A stretch of DNA of 64,000 nucleotides, from the NCBI RefSeq assembly GCF_014645555.1, contig NZ_BMLY01000001.1, positions 949,939 through 1,013,938 on the forward strand, read 5' to 3'. The notes under the pieces were generated by a model. The model had not been told where the DNA came from, did no database searches, and saw only the letters and a list, made by a program, of their open reading frames with translations. Of the stretch, positions 54,322 through 64,000 are shown one piece after another. The position numbers were made by a program, and so were the translations under genes. The first letter of the stretch is position 1. The number at the start of each line of letters is the position of its first letter. This DNA is from Silvimonas amylolytica. GTDB taxonomy: Bacteria > Pseudomonadota > Gammaproteobacteria > Burkholderiales > Chitinibacteraceae.

Positions 54322-55847
54322 ATGATTTTTTCTGCCGGTTCAAGAGGGACTGACGCGATATCCACAGACTCCATCGGCCAGATTGCGGGTTGTTGCCAGG
54401 CAGGCGCAGCTTGCGGACGACCAAAAAAGTATCCTTGCACCGCATCGACCCGTCGGGCGCTCAGCCAGGCTAGTTGCGCCGCAGTTTCTACCTTTTCAAC
54501 AACGACCTTCACCCCAAGCACGGCGGTCAGCTGCAGAATGCAATCGAGCACGCGATCTGCATTCGGGCTGACATCCAGCCCGTCCAGAAACAGACCATCA
54601 ATTTTGATGCAGTCAAAGTCAAAGCGATGCAGATAGCCTAATGAACTGTATTCGGCGCCAAAGTCGTCCAGCGCGATACGCACATGATGTTCCTGCAACC
54701 GGGCCAACACAGTTTCAATGCGATTGGTGCGGGAGATCTCCACAAAACTGCGCTCGGTGAGTTCCACAACGGGCTGCAGGCCGTACCCCTGCACTTGACT
54801 GGCCCAATTGATCACATCTGCCACCAGGGCTTCATCCAGCATGGCTTCCGCGCTCAGATTAAGCGCAACACTGCTCCCTGCAGGCAATGTCATTGCGGGC
54901 AATTGCGCGCTGGAGAGGTGCATCATCAAACGGGTCAGGTCGGCAATCAGGCCCAGTTCTTCTGCTCTGGCAACAAAGCGGTCTGCCGGTACGAATCCAC
55001 CGTCGGCAGTTCTCCAGCGCGCCAGTATTTCCACGCCAGACAGGGTCAGATCAGACAAGCGATAAAGCGGCTGATAATGAGGCGTTATTTCCTGAAATTG
55101 CACTGCTTTAGCCAATGCCGCATCAAACTGCCATGCTGCGCTGAAATAACGCCTGGCCTGGCCAAACATCAACCAGCCCATCACAAGCGCAATGGCATTC
55201 CAGGTGAAAATACTGTCCAGTACATACGCCCAGGCCAGTGTTCTGCTCGCTTCCACGAAAACGCGTGCAGCGCCAGCGTCAGACTCGACGACCCATTCAT
55301 GATTGAACGCAGGCCGCAGGCGGGTGGTCGCTTTACTCGACAAATAGGTGTTACCAATCTGCAGCACGATCTGCTCGTAGCGATCGGCTGCTTGAGCCTT
55401 GATCGACTCAAGAAAGTAATCTGGCCGGAACAGGAACAGCACGCTATAGCCATCGACGTAGTCATATTCCAGAGAGGGATAGGTGCGAAGCGCATTGTGC
55501 TGATCACCGCCCGTATGCGTACTGCACACCTGCTGGTGCCAGCGTTGCACATAAATGGCATCGATAAACGCCGACCTGCTGATTGCCTGGTCCAGCCCCA
55601 GCCGTAGCTGTGCATCACATTCGGCGCGGGTCTGCATCGCCGCCGAACCTTGTTCATACAAGTGCTGGTGCAACTCGTCTGCGGTTTGCCGCGATGAAAC
55701 AAGCGAGGCATCGACTGTGCCCAGTATGCTAGCGCTAACTGCGGTCAGCTCCTTATGGACGCTAATCTGGGCAAACCAGACCAGCCCGATGTTGGCGAGA
55801 ACAAGTGGCGCTGCAAAGCAAACGGCCAGGGCAATCTTTCTTTTCAT
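54318..55847 (-). CDS. CSS-motif EAL domain c-di-GMP phosphodiesterase
   Basis: A 509-residue inner-membrane enzyme that would hydrolyse cyclic di-GMP. An N-terminal helix (IALAVCFAAPLVLANIGLVW) and a second one near residue 215 enclose a periplasmic CSS-type sensor domain with cysteines able to form a disulfide (one in RAECDAQLRLG, one in WHQQVCSTHTGG), though the exact CSS sequence is not strict. The EAL domain keeps the catalytic set: GVEILARW (EIL for EAL), ALNLSAEAM, ELTERSF, LDDFGAEYSS, IKIDGLF, EKVETAAQ (EGVE-type) and QGYFFGRP. It starts 21 bases after the LuxR-type regulator gene. Confidence 0.9.
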   Translation of the reverse strand: MKRKIALAVCFAAPLVLANIGLVWFAQISVHKELTAVSASILGTVDASLVSSRQTADELHQHLYEQGSAAMQTRAECDAQLRLGLDQAISRSAFIDAIYVQRWHQQVCSTHTGGDQHNALRTYPSLEYDYVDGYSVLFLFRPDYFLESIKAQAADRYEQIVLQIGNTYLSSKATTRLRPAFNHEWVVESDAGAARVFVEASRTLAWAYVLDSIFTWNAIALVMGWLMFGQARRYFSAAWQFDAALAKAVQFQEITPHYQPLYRLSDLTLSGVEILARWRTADGGFVPADRFVARAEELGLIADLTRLMMHLSSAQLPAMTLPAGSSVALNLSAEAMLDEALVADVINWASQVQGYGLQPVVELTERSFVEISRTNRIETVLARLQEHHVRIALDDFGAEYSSLGYLHRFDFDCIKIDGLFLDGLDVSPNADRVLDCILQLTAVLGVKVVVEKVETAAQLAWLSARRVDAVQGYFFGRPQAAPAWQQPAIWPMESVDIASVPLEPAEKII

Positions 55848-55868
55848 GGCTCAAAAACCTGATGCTAG

Positions 55869-58424
55869 TTACAGCAAACCCAAGCGGCGGGCTTTATCAA
55901 CAGCGCTGATCCGGCTGCCCACACCAAGCTTGCTGTAGATCCCTTTCAGGTACCACTTGATGGTTTGCAGTGATAAATCCAGTCTGGCCGCAATGGTCTG
56001 GCTCGTGAGCCCTTCTGCTACAAGGCGCAGGATTTCCATCTCGCGCGCGTTGATATCTGGTATTTGAAGCGGCTGTTTTGCCTGGCCACGGGCACAGAGA
56101 ATACGGGCGATGTGATTTTGTTCTGCCACGGTAAACAGTCGCGCGTGCCGTGATGAGAGCTGAGACAGAAAGCCCGTCAGCAGTGCGCCTTCATCCAGAA
56201 ACGTACTGATCGCCCCACTGCCCGTGGCCAACCGGATCGCTTCCAGTAGTTGCTGCTGGGCACGTCGGGTTTCATCAGCCAGCAAATACCCCAGAGCAGA
56301 AAGCACGTACAGTTTGGTTAAACGCCAGGCGCGGCCAGTGACTCGTGCTGCCGCAATGTGACTATCAAGCATGCGCATAGCCGCGGCGGCCTCATCCCCG
56401 CCTGCGTGCAGCATCAGCCGGGCCATTTCAATACCGCACCCCTCGACCTCTTCCGTCGGGTAAACAAATGCGGCGTCCGGTAACGTGTGATCGGCACGCA
56501 AATATTGACGAATCAAGGGCTGAGCGGCCTCCGGACTTTCGTGGGCAAGGGTAATACGCGCCCGTTCAGCATCAATTTTGCCTTGCATCAGTGGATCATG
56601 CGCCACGCTAAGCGCCAGTTTTTCCAGCACCAATATCCCTGCCATGGGGCCTTGTTCGACGCAGGCAAGCCGGCTATCCATCATGCCAAACAGGAAATTG
56701 ACCAGAATGATGGGCTGAGCTGTATTCAGCCAGCGATATTGCTCCAGCCAATGCCGGGCTTCTGCATACATGCCCAGTTCATATAACAGTTGCAAGCGAT
56801 AACCACGACAAAAAATATGCATGATGCCTGCGGGCAGTCGTGCATCGTGCATTTCTATAATATCGTCAGCACATTGCAATATGCTCAAAGCATCACGCAA
56901 GGCCCCTTTTGCCGCCATAATGGAGGCCTCGGCAAAGTAAGAATTGCTCAATGCCTGAAAATTATTAACGCCCCGATTGATTTTTTTCGCATTCCAGACC
57001 GCTTGCGCGGCGACATCCATTTTTCCTTTGCCCAATTCGATCATGGCAACCAGATTGAAAATTCGGCCCTGATTGGCGTCACCCAGATGAGGCATTGCTG
57101 ATTCAAGCTCCTCCACTCTTTCCACCAGAGACTGATAATCATGCAGATGCAATTCGCTCAGCAACAATTCCTGGTACTTGATAGTCGGCTCGATGAGCGG
57201 ATCAAACATTCCACGCATTTTGTTTTTTAATTCTCTTAAAACAGAAATCGCCTCTTGTTTGTCACCTGAAAACAAAAGGCACCATATATAACTGAGGCAC
57301 AGATCATCATTTCCGATCAGAAATACTTTGGGAATGCGCTGGCACCACCGGATAACCGTCTTGAAGCGTGCATCATGCAATAAGTTTTGCGCAGCAGGCC
57401 CCACCAACGGCATGACCTTTTCCCAGTCACCCCTATCAATCAGCAAAGAAATAGCTGCAGCCGTTTGTCCTTGCTCAATTAACCAGTTTGCGGCGCGGTC
57501 AATCAGCGCCGAAGTCCTCTGGTCATCGGAAGCAGTTTTGTTGTTTATCACGTAATTCCTGAATGCCGGATGAAACCGGTACCAGCCGTCCCGTGTCGGC
57601 ATTAGCGGCCAGCCGGCAGCAACCAGCGCAGCAAGCCGGATATCCTCCACCTGGTACATGGCATTCACCAGGGCGTCACAGACTTCGTCCAGACGCCCGA
57701 TCGTACGAACCAGCTGCTGCTGAGCCTCACCGTGAGGGGAGAAAATCTGCTGCTCAAAAAAAGCCCGTACACGTTCTTGATAACGCGTGCTGCCCCTGGT
57801 CGCGCGCGCGGATTTCATTGGCTCGCCAGACTTGTCTTGCAACAATGCAACCAGGATCGGCCATCCCTGTGTCTCGCGGGCAATAGCCCTGTCAACCGGC
57901 TCGCGACAGCGCAAGACCACACGACACCAGGCAGTCACCTCATCCTCGGAAAGCCGCAATGCATCTGTATCAAGGACCTGAACCACCCCTTGGGCGAGTA
58001 ACCCCACCAAACGCTGCTGATCCAGCACACGTGTAGCAAACACGGCATGCAAACCGGCTGGTAATAGCGTGCACAACTGGTACAGCCAGTCGGTAGAAAC
58101 GTAAGCCCACTGATCCAGATCGTCCACCAACACTGTATGGATCAAGGTATCGGCGTCCTCTTTTGCCGCCGTCTCATCAGCAAGCCGTCGTGCAAACTTC
58201 AGCGGATCGGCATCCTGCGGCGTCAACGCAAGCCACCGGGCACTTTGGTGATGCCGGTCCAGGTGATCAGACAATGCGATCAGTGCCTGCGTTTTGCCGT
58301 AGCCCGCTGGCGCATGCAGGATCAGTGCCCGGCTACTTCGGCTACTGGCAAGGAGCTTTTGAGCCAGCACCTCACGTTCCAGCATTCGCGCGTTGACTTC
58401 AGCAACCGGTAACTTGATCGGCAT
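55869..58424 (-). CDS. LuxR-family ATP-dependent regulator (MalT/LAL-like)
   Basis: An 851-residue large ATP-binding LuxR-type transcription activator. The P-loop is HAPAGYGKTQAL near residue 40, with a Walker B-like LVDDLDQWAY; the middle is a TPR-like sensor region; the C-terminus is a LuxR helix-turn-helix (INAREMEILRLVAEGLTSQT, then SLQTIKWYLKGIYSKLGVGS). MalT binds maltotriose, but here no sugar locus is adjacent, so the ligand is unknown. The start is uncertain: an ATG three codons upstream (WIMPIKL) is also plausible. It lies 58 bases after a chemoreceptor gene and 21 before the EAL gene. Confidence 0.88.
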   Translation of the reverse strand: MPIKLPVAEVNARMLEREVLAQKLLASSRSSRALILHAPAGYGKTQALIALSDHLDRHHQSARWLALTPQDADPLKFARRLADETAAKEDADTLIHTVLVDDLDQWAYVSTDWLYQLCTLLPAGLHAVFATRVLDQQRLVGLLAQGVVQVLDTDALRLSEDEVTAWCRVVLRCREPVDRAIARETQGWPILVALLQDKSGEPMKSARATRGSTRYQERVRAFFEQQIFSPHGEAQQQLVRTIGRLDEVCDALVNAMYQVEDIRLAALVAAGWPLMPTRDGWYRFHPAFRNYVINNKTASDDQRTSALIDRAANWLIEQGQTAAAISLLIDRGDWEKVMPLVGPAAQNLLHDARFKTVIRWCQRIPKVFLIGNDDLCLSYIWCLLFSGDKQEAISVLRELKNKMRGMFDPLIEPTIKYQELLLSELHLHDYQSLVERVEELESAMPHLGDANQGRIFNLVAMIELGKGKMDVAAQAVWNAKKINRGVNNFQALSNSYFAEASIMAAKGALRDALSILQCADDIIEMHDARLPAGIMHIFCRGYRLQLLYELGMYAEARHWLEQYRWLNTAQPIILVNFLFGMMDSRLACVEQGPMAGILVLEKLALSVAHDPLMQGKIDAERARITLAHESPEAAQPLIRQYLRADHTLPDAAFVYPTEEVEGCGIEMARLMLHAGGDEAAAAMRMLDSHIAAARVTGRAWRLTKLYVLSALGYLLADETRRAQQQLLEAIRLATGSGAISTFLDEGALLTGFLSQLSSRHARLFTVAEQNHIARILCARGQAKQPLQIPDINAREMEILRLVAEGLTSQTIAARLDLSLQTIKWYLKGIYSKLGVGSRISAVDKARRLGLL

Positions 58425-58482
58425 GATCCACATTCCGCCCTGCAGCGATTCGACCTGTCGGCAAAGTACTACCCTGAACCGT

Positions 58483-60102
58483 TCAGACTTTGTAACGCGC
58501 CACAATTTGCAAAAGCGTCTGGCTATCAGCGTGCAATTTTGTGCCGACCTCGGCCACACCCATGGCGTTGGCGCTGGTTTGTTCGGTCATCTGCGCTACT
58601 TTTTCGATCTCGCGCGCCATACTGTTACTCGCGACACTTTGCTCGCTCATGGCGTACGAAATGTCATTCACACTACCCAGCACGGTCTGCGCGCTGGTCT
58701 GAATGCCCGCAACAACTTCTCCGACCGAGGTCACACGTTCCACGCCGACGACGACTTCATCCACCGTCAGATGAATGGCTGCAACGGTCTGGCGGGCTTC
58801 TTCCTGAATCTGCTCGATGGTCTGGGCAATTTCGTAAGTCGATACCGATGTACGCTCCGCCAGTTTGCGGACTTCATCAGCCACCACGGCAAACCCGCGA
58901 CCCACATCACCCGCCCTGGCCGCTTCAATGGCAGCATTCAAGGCCAGCAAATTGGTTTGTTCAGCAATCCCTTTAATGGTGGTCACAACGGCGCTAATGT
59001 CCACCACCTTTTGCGATAACGCTTCAACTTGACGGGCCGTGGTGTTGGCTCGGCTGGCAATCAGGTCGACTTTACTGATCGTGTCTGCCACCGTTTTGCC
59101 ACCCACGGCGGCCATCTCACCCGCTTTTTCGGCCAGGTCGCGTGTTTCTTGCGAGCGCTCTGCCACATGCGCAATGCTGACGGTAACTTGCTCCACCGCA
59201 GCCGCCATCGCGGCGGTGGAATGGCTGACCATTTCATTGGCAGCGGAGAGTTCACTGGTATTGGTCGCCAGTTCTGCCGCATGCGACCCCACACCCTGGC
59301 TAATGGCAGAAACTTCGCTCAGGCTCTGCTGCATCACACTCAGCAGATGGTTCAATACGACCGCTGTATCCCCAATCTCGTCTTTGCCGCTGACCGCAAA
59401 ACGACGCGTGAAATCCAGCGAGGTACCCACATCTGCCGTTTGCGTCTGCAGTGTTTTCAGTGATCTGCTCACCCCTCGCGAAATCAGCATGCCAATGACC
59501 AACACGATCACCGCGCCAACAATGCTGATGACAATAATCATGATATAAAGCTGGTGAATACCGTCAGAGGCTTCTTCACTTTTCTTCGATCCCAGATCCA
59601 CATTAAATCTGGTCAATGCATTAATACTGGAAAAAACCTTATCTGCCTGTGGTGAGGTAACTTCACGGATATATTTAATCTGCTGGTCATTCGCCTCAAT
59701 AGTCAGCAGTTTATCGACCATGCCTTCCCACATTTGTTCATTTCTGGCCAGCTCCTGATAAAGCCTGCGGTCCTGCTCCTTGATAGATGGATTATCAAGC
59801 TCGATGGCCTTGTTATATTCATCGAGTTTTTTGAGCAGATTGGCTCGTGCTGTGGCCACGCCTTTTTCAATACTTTTTTCTTCAGCAGGTGGCACTGCAC
59901 CCCATAACAAAATCTGTCGCCGTGCTTCGGCAAACGCGGCCCCGATATCAGGAATGGTAGCCAATGTGGGAACAACATTTCCGGTCACTTCATCCGTACT
60001 TTCTTTGACTTTGGCTACAGAGGAAAATATCGCAAGGCCTTCAATAACAAAAATGGCCAACACAACTACATTTAAGAGAATTAATTTGGTAGAAATTTTC
60101 AT
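58483..60102 (-). CDS. Methyl-accepting chemotaxis protein with four-helix-bundle sensor
   Basis: A 539-residue chemoreceptor. TM1 ([20 protein letters not shown]) and TM2 ([20 protein letters not shown]) bound a periplasmic helical sensor of about 165 residues. A HAMP-like segment follows, then the signalling domain with the conserved hairpin tip [20 protein letters not shown] and [18 protein letters not shown]. The ATG before KISTKL is chosen for a clean TM1; a longer start adds an unlikely extension, and no good ribosome site is seen. It is probably the first gene of the operon with the LuxR-type, EAL and small membrane genes. Confidence 0.92.
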   Translation of the reverse strand: MKISTKLILLNVVVLAIFVIEGLAIFSSVAKVKESTDEVTGNVVPTLATIPDIGAAFAEARRQILLWGAVPPAEEKSIEKGVATARANLLKKLDEYNKAIELDNPSIKEQDRRLYQELARNEQMWEGMVDKLLTIEANDQQIKYIREVTSPQADKVFSSINALTRFNVDLGSKKSEEASDGIHQLYIMIIVISIVGAVIVLVIGMLISRGVSRSLKTLQTQTADVGTSLDFTRRFAVSGKDEIGDTAVVLNHLLSVMQQSLSEVSAISQGVGSHAAELATNTSELSAANEMVSHSTAAMAAAVEQVTVSIAHVAERSQETRDLAEKAGEMAAVGGKTVADTISKVDLIASRANTTARQVEALSQKVVDISAVVTTIKGIAEQTNLLALNAAIEAARAGDVGRGFAVVADEVRKLAERTSVSTYEIAQTIEQIQEEARQTVAAIHLTVDEVVVGVERVTSVGEVVAGIQTSAQTVLGSVNDISYAMSEQSVASNSMAREIEKVAQMTEQTSANAMGVAEVGTKLHADSQTLLQIVARYKV

Positions 60103-60359
60103 GTTTAAATACCGGAAAACACAATTTTTCCTGAAAAAGTTACGCCCCTTTTCTGGAAAAAAACGGCCAATAGCATTGCCTTTCAAGCAATGACTGATCG
60201 GGAATGACAGCAGGATAAGCAGGAAAAAAACAGTGAACAATCTGAAAAATCAACCAGATTGATCTGCCTCAATGCACAGCACTAATAAATGAGATAGCCA
60301 CCCCAAGGAGTGGTGTCAGGCGGGAAGGAACGGTTTATGGACAAACAACCCGGCGCGCC

Positions 60360-60683
60360 GTGCACGATGCCTTGCCGCTATTACGCAAAGCCGGGCAGGT
60401 CAAGGTCGTTCAGGTGGCGCGGGCGGATGAGCTTGAGCGGGCGCGCGAAACGCTGGAGGAGGTGGTTGAGTGGCTGTTGGAGCACGGCGTGAAAGCGCAA
60501 ACCCAGCTCATCAAAACCACCGACGATGATGTCGCAGATCTTGAGGGCACAGCGTCCGCCATGCACGCTGATCTGATCGTCGCGGGCGCATATGGGCATA
60601 CTCGCTTGCAAGAGTGGTTTCTCGGCGGTGTGACGCGGGATTTGCTGTTGCGCACGCAACGCTGCGCCTTCATTTCGCATTGA
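60360..60683 (+). pseudogene. Universal stress protein remnant (C-terminal half)
   Basis: The frame gives VHDALPLLRKAGQVKVVQVA and ends AGAYGHTRLQEWFLGGVTRD, the C-terminal half of a tandem UspA protein, including the ATP-binding G-(2)-G-type loop region. The N-terminal half is missing: upstream in-frame residues (YGQTTRRA) still resemble the family before similarity stops near 60300. A GTG at 60360 could be translated to 107 residues, so a short gene is possible, but a truncated copy is more likely. Two intact usp genes lie 2.5 kb away. Confidence 0.65.
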
Positions 60684-60702
60684 ATCGCGACGGGCAGGTG
60701 TC

Positions 60703-60732
60703 ACGGGCCGCCTGTTACACCAGGCGGCCCGT
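60703..60732. terminator. Convergent stem-loop between usp remnant and chemoreceptor gene
   Basis: A 12-bp perfect GC-rich stem (ACGGGCCGCCTG / CAGGCGGCCCGT) with a TTACAC loop sits between the two convergent frames, nine bases from the chemoreceptor stop. No T tract follows on either strand. Confidence 0.6.
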
Positions 60733-60740
60733 CGCGCCGG

Positions 60741-62624
60741 CTATATCCGGAACTTGCTGAACAACTGGCGCAAGAATGTCGCCAGTTCATTCAGATGCCG
60801 CACGCTATCCGTGGCGCGCTGCAAAGAGGCATCGGTTTGCTGCATGCGTGCAGTGATGTCTTCTGCGCTTTGCGCCATCGCGGTCGTGGCCTGTTGTTGT
60901 TCTTTGGTGGAGAGCGCAATTTCACCCATCTTGCGCATTACACCATCCATGTTCTCGCGAATGGTGCCAATGTTGCTGGATGCCTCTTCAGACAGTGCCA
61001 CGCCGCGTTGAACAACATTGTGTGTACGCTGCATGCTGCCCACAGCCGCATCGGTTTCGGAGCGGATAGCATCAATCATGCCGGTGATTTCAAGCGTGGC
61101 CGAACCCGTACGCTCGGCCAGTTTGCGCACTTCATCGGCCACCACCGCAAACCCGCGACCCTGCTCCCCGGCCCGTGCTGCCTCAATGGCCGCATTCAAG
61201 GCCAGCAGATTGGTCTGGTCCGCAATTTCCTTGATGACCTGAATGATGCTGCTGATTTCCTGCGATCGCCGGCTCAGGGTATCGAGCAAGTTGGCCAGGG
61301 ACTCCACTTCCTGCGACGATCGGCCTACTTCGTGCGCGACCTGCTGCACTGTAGCGGCTGAGTCGCCAGACAGCTTGCCGGTGTTCTTGACCAGTTCATC
61401 GGCATCTGTGGCGTTGTCCGCAATGTGCGAGATGCTGACGGTGATTTCTTCAATCGTCGCGGCATTGGTCGCCGCCAGATCAGACAAACGTTGCGAGTCA
61501 TTGGCCAGGTCACGCAAGACGCTATTGATGCCTTCTACCCCGGTGGTCAGGCTATCACTTTGCTTCTGGATATCGCTGAACATGGCGCGCAACTGCTCGG
61601 TAAAACGATTGAACGCTTGCGCGGTCTGGGCAATTTCATCGTGACCGGTGATGTCAATCTTGCGGGTCAGATCGCCGCCACCCTGCGCAATCTCTTGCAT
61701 GGCGGAACGAACGCGATTCAAACCCGAGAGCATGTTACCGATCAGCAAACTGGCCAGCGGCACCACGATCACCAACACCAGAACCAAAGCGCCAATGCAC
61801 AGACCCAGCATCTGGTTCAGCGGTGCAAGGGCGGCAGATTTATCGATCACCAGGGCCAGGAACAGATCCGATTGCTCAATCGGCTCCAGGAAAAAGAATT
61901 TCTCCTGGCCGCCAATATTGGCCTCGTGCAGCTGCCCGTCTGCAATCGTGCCCAATTGATCACCGGGTAGATCTTTGGAGATCTCTGACACTGACTTGAG
62001 CACCAGTGAGGCATCACTGTGGGCCAGAACCTTGCCGTCTTTACCCACCAGAAACGCGTAACCGTCGCCAGTCAGCTTGATGTTCAGCACATCCTTGACC
62101 AGCGCGGAGAGGTAGACATCGCCGGCCACAACGCCCTTGAGCTGTTTGTCCGCCCCTTTGACAGGAGCGGCAAAAGAAAGGGTGAGTTGTTTGGTTGATG
62201 CATCGATATACGGCGCAGTCAGAATCAGCTTGTCGTCACTGACTGCCTGTTTATACCAGGGGCGGCTGGTGGGATCGTAACCGGCAGGCAGATCCAGGTT
62301 GTGGCCCTGAACCATTTGTTTGGCGGTCGTCCCGAAATAAACTGAATCGAAGGTGGAGCTCTGCTCCGCTTGCAAGAGAATGGGCGTCGCGTCGGTCGCG
62401 GATGCCCCAATCATCTCGCCCACGCCCGAAATAACCCGGCGCTTGTCCGCAATCCAGTTGCGCAGCACCACGTTATAGCCGATTGCCACTCCTTTGATTT
62501 CGTTGTTCAGCCCGGCGAGAATTTCCGAACGCATTTTGTAATACGCCGCACCGGCCAGCAGCGAGGTGATCAAAACCGTCAGGATCACCATAAAGACGAT
62601 CAGTCTCGAACGCAAAGAACGCAT
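60741..62624 (-). CDS. Methyl-accepting chemotaxis protein with dCache sensor
   Basis: A 627-residue chemoreceptor. TM1 ([20 protein letters not shown]) is followed by a periplasmic double-Cache domain ([60 protein letters not shown]), which commonly binds amino acids or organic acids. TM2 ([20 protein letters not shown]) leads into HAMP and a signalling domain with hairpin tip [20 protein letters not shown]. The ATG is preceded by AGGGG. The 520 bases upstream (62625-63147), shared with a divergent usp gene, show no other feature I can name. Confidence 0.95.
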   Translation of the reverse strand: MRSLRSRLIVFMVILTVLITSLLAGAAYYKMRSEILAGLNNEIKGVAIGYNVVLRNWIADKRRVISGVGEMIGASATDATPILLQAEQSSTFDSVYFGTTAKQMVQGHNLDLPAGYDPTSRPWYKQAVSDDKLILTAPYIDASTKQLTLSFAAPVKGADKQLKGVVAGDVYLSALVKDVLNIKLTGDGYAFLVGKDGKVLAHSDASLVLKSVSEISKDLPGDQLGTIADGQLHEANIGGQEKFFFLEPIEQSDLFLALVIDKSAALAPLNQMLGLCIGALVLVLVIVVPLASLLIGNMLSGLNRVRSAMQEIAQGGGDLTRKIDITGHDEIAQTAQAFNRFTEQLRAMFSDIQKQSDSLTTGVEGINSVLRDLANDSQRLSDLAATNAATIEEITVSISHIADNATDADELVKNTGKLSGDSAATVQQVAHEVGRSSQEVESLANLLDTLSRRSQEISSIIQVIKEIADQTNLLALNAAIEAARAGEQGRGFAVVADEVRKLAERTGSATLEITGMIDAIRSETDAAVGSMQRTHNVVQRGVALSEEASSNIGTIRENMDGVMRKMGEIALSTKEQQQATTAMAQSAEDITARMQQTDASLQRATDSVRHLNELATFLRQLFSKFRI

Positions 62625-63147
62625 AGCCCCTACCCCCCTTCCCCAGAAACCTGATTGACGGCTGCCCGTTATGCATCGCACTACGTGAAGAACACGCTTG
62701 TTGGCCAATGTATGGCGGTCTTTTCTGGCGGTGCAGTCACCGCTTTGCATACTGCTTGAACACTAGCTCCATTTGCCCCTGACAGACGTCCTGCCGCATC
62801 CAGTTTATTGATTCTGTTGCAGAACAGTCATAAACCGGCTCATCACTGGCCCGAACCGCCCTTCTGCCGGCGCGGTGATTGACCCAGAGAATCAGCCCTG
62901 GCGATTGCCCCGGGGCGAGATGAGTAGCGCCAGGCCAGGCCGACATGACGGCACATGCAGCGGATCGATACAAAGCCAGTCATTTCAGACAAAAACTATT
63001 TACATTCAAAAAGATAACTCTGGGTGCTACCGTGTAGCCATCAGCTACCGCGGGCCCTGGAACGCCGTACTAACGCGCCTTGTGCACCCCACACGCCGCT
63101 CGCCCCGGCCCGTCGCAGCACCGCTTTACTGAATCACGGAGGTACTT

Positions 63148-63570
63148 ATGACTACCCTGCTGATCCCTGTCGACGGCTCGCCCCATTCTTTGCGCGCTAT
63201 TGAACGAGCCTTGGCATTCAAGCAACAAGATCAATGGACTGATCTGGTATTGCTGAGCGTCGCGCCGCTGCTTCTAGGGCGAACACGTGGCTTCTTCACC
63301 ACGGCCCAACTCAACATGCTGTACGAGCGACAAACCCAGGAAATGCAGCGTGAAGCCAAGGTCATGCTGGACAAAGCCAACCAGCCCTACAACGCCATGG
63401 TTGTCCCCGGCAACACGGTAGATACCATTCTGACTGTGGCCGATGAAGTGGGCGCAGCACAGATTTACATAGGTACACGCGGGCACGGTGCAGCGGCGTC
63501 GCTGTTATTAGGCTCTGTGGCCAATCGGGTGGCGTCACTCTCCAGCGTGCCTGTGACGCTGGTTAACTAA
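63148..63570 (+). CDS. Universal stress protein, UspA family
   Basis: A 140-residue single-domain UspA protein. It begins MTTLLIPVDGSPHSLRAIER (strand 1 and first helix) and ends with the ATP-binding G-x2-G-x9-G-S/T pattern in GTRGHGAAASLLLGSVANRV. The ribosome site GGAGG is clear. It is followed after 12 bases by a second usp gene, so the two form an operon. UspA proteins support survival under stress, starvation or low oxygen. Confidence 0.95.
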   Translation: MTTLLIPVDGSPHSLRAIERALAFKQQDQWTDLVLLSVAPLLLGRTRGFFTTAQLNMLYERQTQEMQREAKVMLDKANQPYNAMVVPGNTVDTILTVADEVGAAQIYIGTRGHGAAASLLLGSVANRVASLSSVPVTLVN

Positions 63571-63582
63571 GCGGAGGTGAAT

Positions 63583-64000
63583 ATGTCGACAATTCTTGTA
63601 CCCGTTGATGGTTCTGCCACAGCCATGCATGCCGTTCAGTTTGCCGCCCGCCTGGCGCAGAACGACCCGTCACTCAAATTGCAGTTACTCAATGTGCAAT
63701 CACCCAATCTGTATGGATCACTGATTGAGGGGATAGGCAGCACGGTCCCGTTACACCAGATTCTGCGTGAACAGGGAGAAACCGTGCTGGAGCCCTATGT
63801 GAAAGAACTGGAAGGTCGCGGCATTGCGTTTGATGCCCAGGTTAAAAACGGCCGCCCTGCTGACGTCATCTGCAACCACGCGCGCAATCACAATGCATTG
63901 CGTATCGTGATGGGCACGGGGGGCACGGCAACCAGCAATTATCTTTTTGGTTCAGTAGCTTATGCTGTGGTAGCGGCATCCCCGGCAGCAGTGACGCTGA
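63583..64000 (+). CDS. Universal stress protein, UspA family (3' end outside window)
   Basis: A second UspA protein starting MSTILVPVDGSATAMHAVQF, with GGAGG eight bases before the ATG. The visible 139 residues include the nucleotide-binding pattern in GTGGTATSNYLFGSVAYAVV, but in the loop the usual G-x2-G reads MGTGGTATSN, close to the motif. The reading frame is open at the window end, and only the last few residues and the stop are missing if the length is typical. Confidence 0.93.
   Translation, partial: MSTILVPVDGSATAMHAVQFAARLAQNDPSLKLQLLNVQSPNLYGSLIEGIGSTVPLHQILREQGETVLEPYVKELEGRGIAFDAQVKNGRPADVICNHARNHNALRIVMGTGGTATSNYLFGSVAYAVVAASPAAVTL

Noticed and set aside
60247-60262. Inverted repeat ATCAA-N5-TTGAT upstream of the first chemoreceptor gene, considered as an FNR/Anr box
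   Set aside because: The FNR box has the opposite half-site order (TTGAT-N4-ATCAA), so it does not fit.
1-64000. tRNA, rRNA, transposase and phage genes
   Set aside because: None was seen on either strand; no T-loop-like GGTTCGANTCC in intergenic DNA and no transposase-like frame.

Overview
The window is about 57-58% G+C, densely coded, and most genes lie on the minus strand. Gene content (a pqqABCDE operon, two-partner secretion, methyl-accepting chemotaxis proteins, an EAL-domain protein, UgpC-type sugar importer, multihaem cytochrome) fits a free-living aerobic or facultative betaproteobacterium. The general look of the proteins suggests a soil or plant-associated member of the Neisseriales (Chitinibacteraceae/Chromobacteriaceae type), but no marker gene here proves this. 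I saw no rRNA, tRNA, CRISPR array, transposase or phage gene.

Layout. 1-6.2 kb: an alpha-glucoside import and hydrolysis operon on the minus strand: binding protein, two permeases, GH13 alpha-glucosidase, UgpC/MalK-type ATPase (cut by the window start). 6.2-7.3 kb: non-coding stretch with two copies of a dispersed hairpin repeat, a third copy of which lies near 21.1 kb, and a terminator. 7.3-20.8 kb: a contact-dependent inhibition / two-partner secretion locus: TpsB transporter, a surface lipoprotein, a 3232-residue CdiA-type exoprotein ending in a PoNe-like DNase, and a PoNi-like immunity protein. 21.6-25.0 kb: tonB and a TonB-dependent receptor. 25.1-28.3 kb: pqqABCDE, with a 26-residue PqqA. 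28.5-32.7 kb: a very large secreted beta-propeller protein with adhesin-like modules. 33.7-36.3 kb: a secreted beta-helix protein with two CBM56-like domains, probably a beta-1,3-glucanase. 37.0-43.3 kb: a moxR / DUF58 / DUF4381 / batA / batBC / batD operon. 43.4-50.3 kb: arylsulfatase, a membrane-bound spermidine-synthase-like protein, and an octahaem cytochrome with HEAT/TPR repeats. 50.6-53.3 kb: a small membrane protein, an ECF sigma factor divergent from a lone clpP, and a small unknown gene. 54.0-60.1 kb: a probable signalling operon (chemoreceptor, MalT-like LuxR regulator, CSS-EAL phosphodiesterase, small membrane protein). 60.4-64 kb: a universal-stress-protein remnant, a dCache chemoreceptor and two complete-looking usp genes, the last cut by the window end.

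How the parts may work together. The sugar operon and the glucanase point to growth on plant or fungal glucans and oligosaccharides. The TPS locus is an interbacterial competition module. The pqq operon makes the cofactor PQQ, but no recognisable PQQ dehydrogenase lies in the window; the neighbouring TonB system could serve uptake of PQQ, a metal or a siderophore (inference).

Most notable points: (1) the PoNe/PoNi CDI locus with a lipoprotein gene between the transporter and exoprotein genes; (2) an ECF41-like sigma factor, truncated at the C-terminus, whose upstream region holds a near-perfect ECF41-type promoter on its own strand and a looser one facing clpP; (3) two families of dispersed intergenic repeats; (4) a vicinal Cys-Cys pair in the beta-propeller protein next to the pqq operon; (5) a perfect LacI-type palindrome upstream of the glucanase gene.
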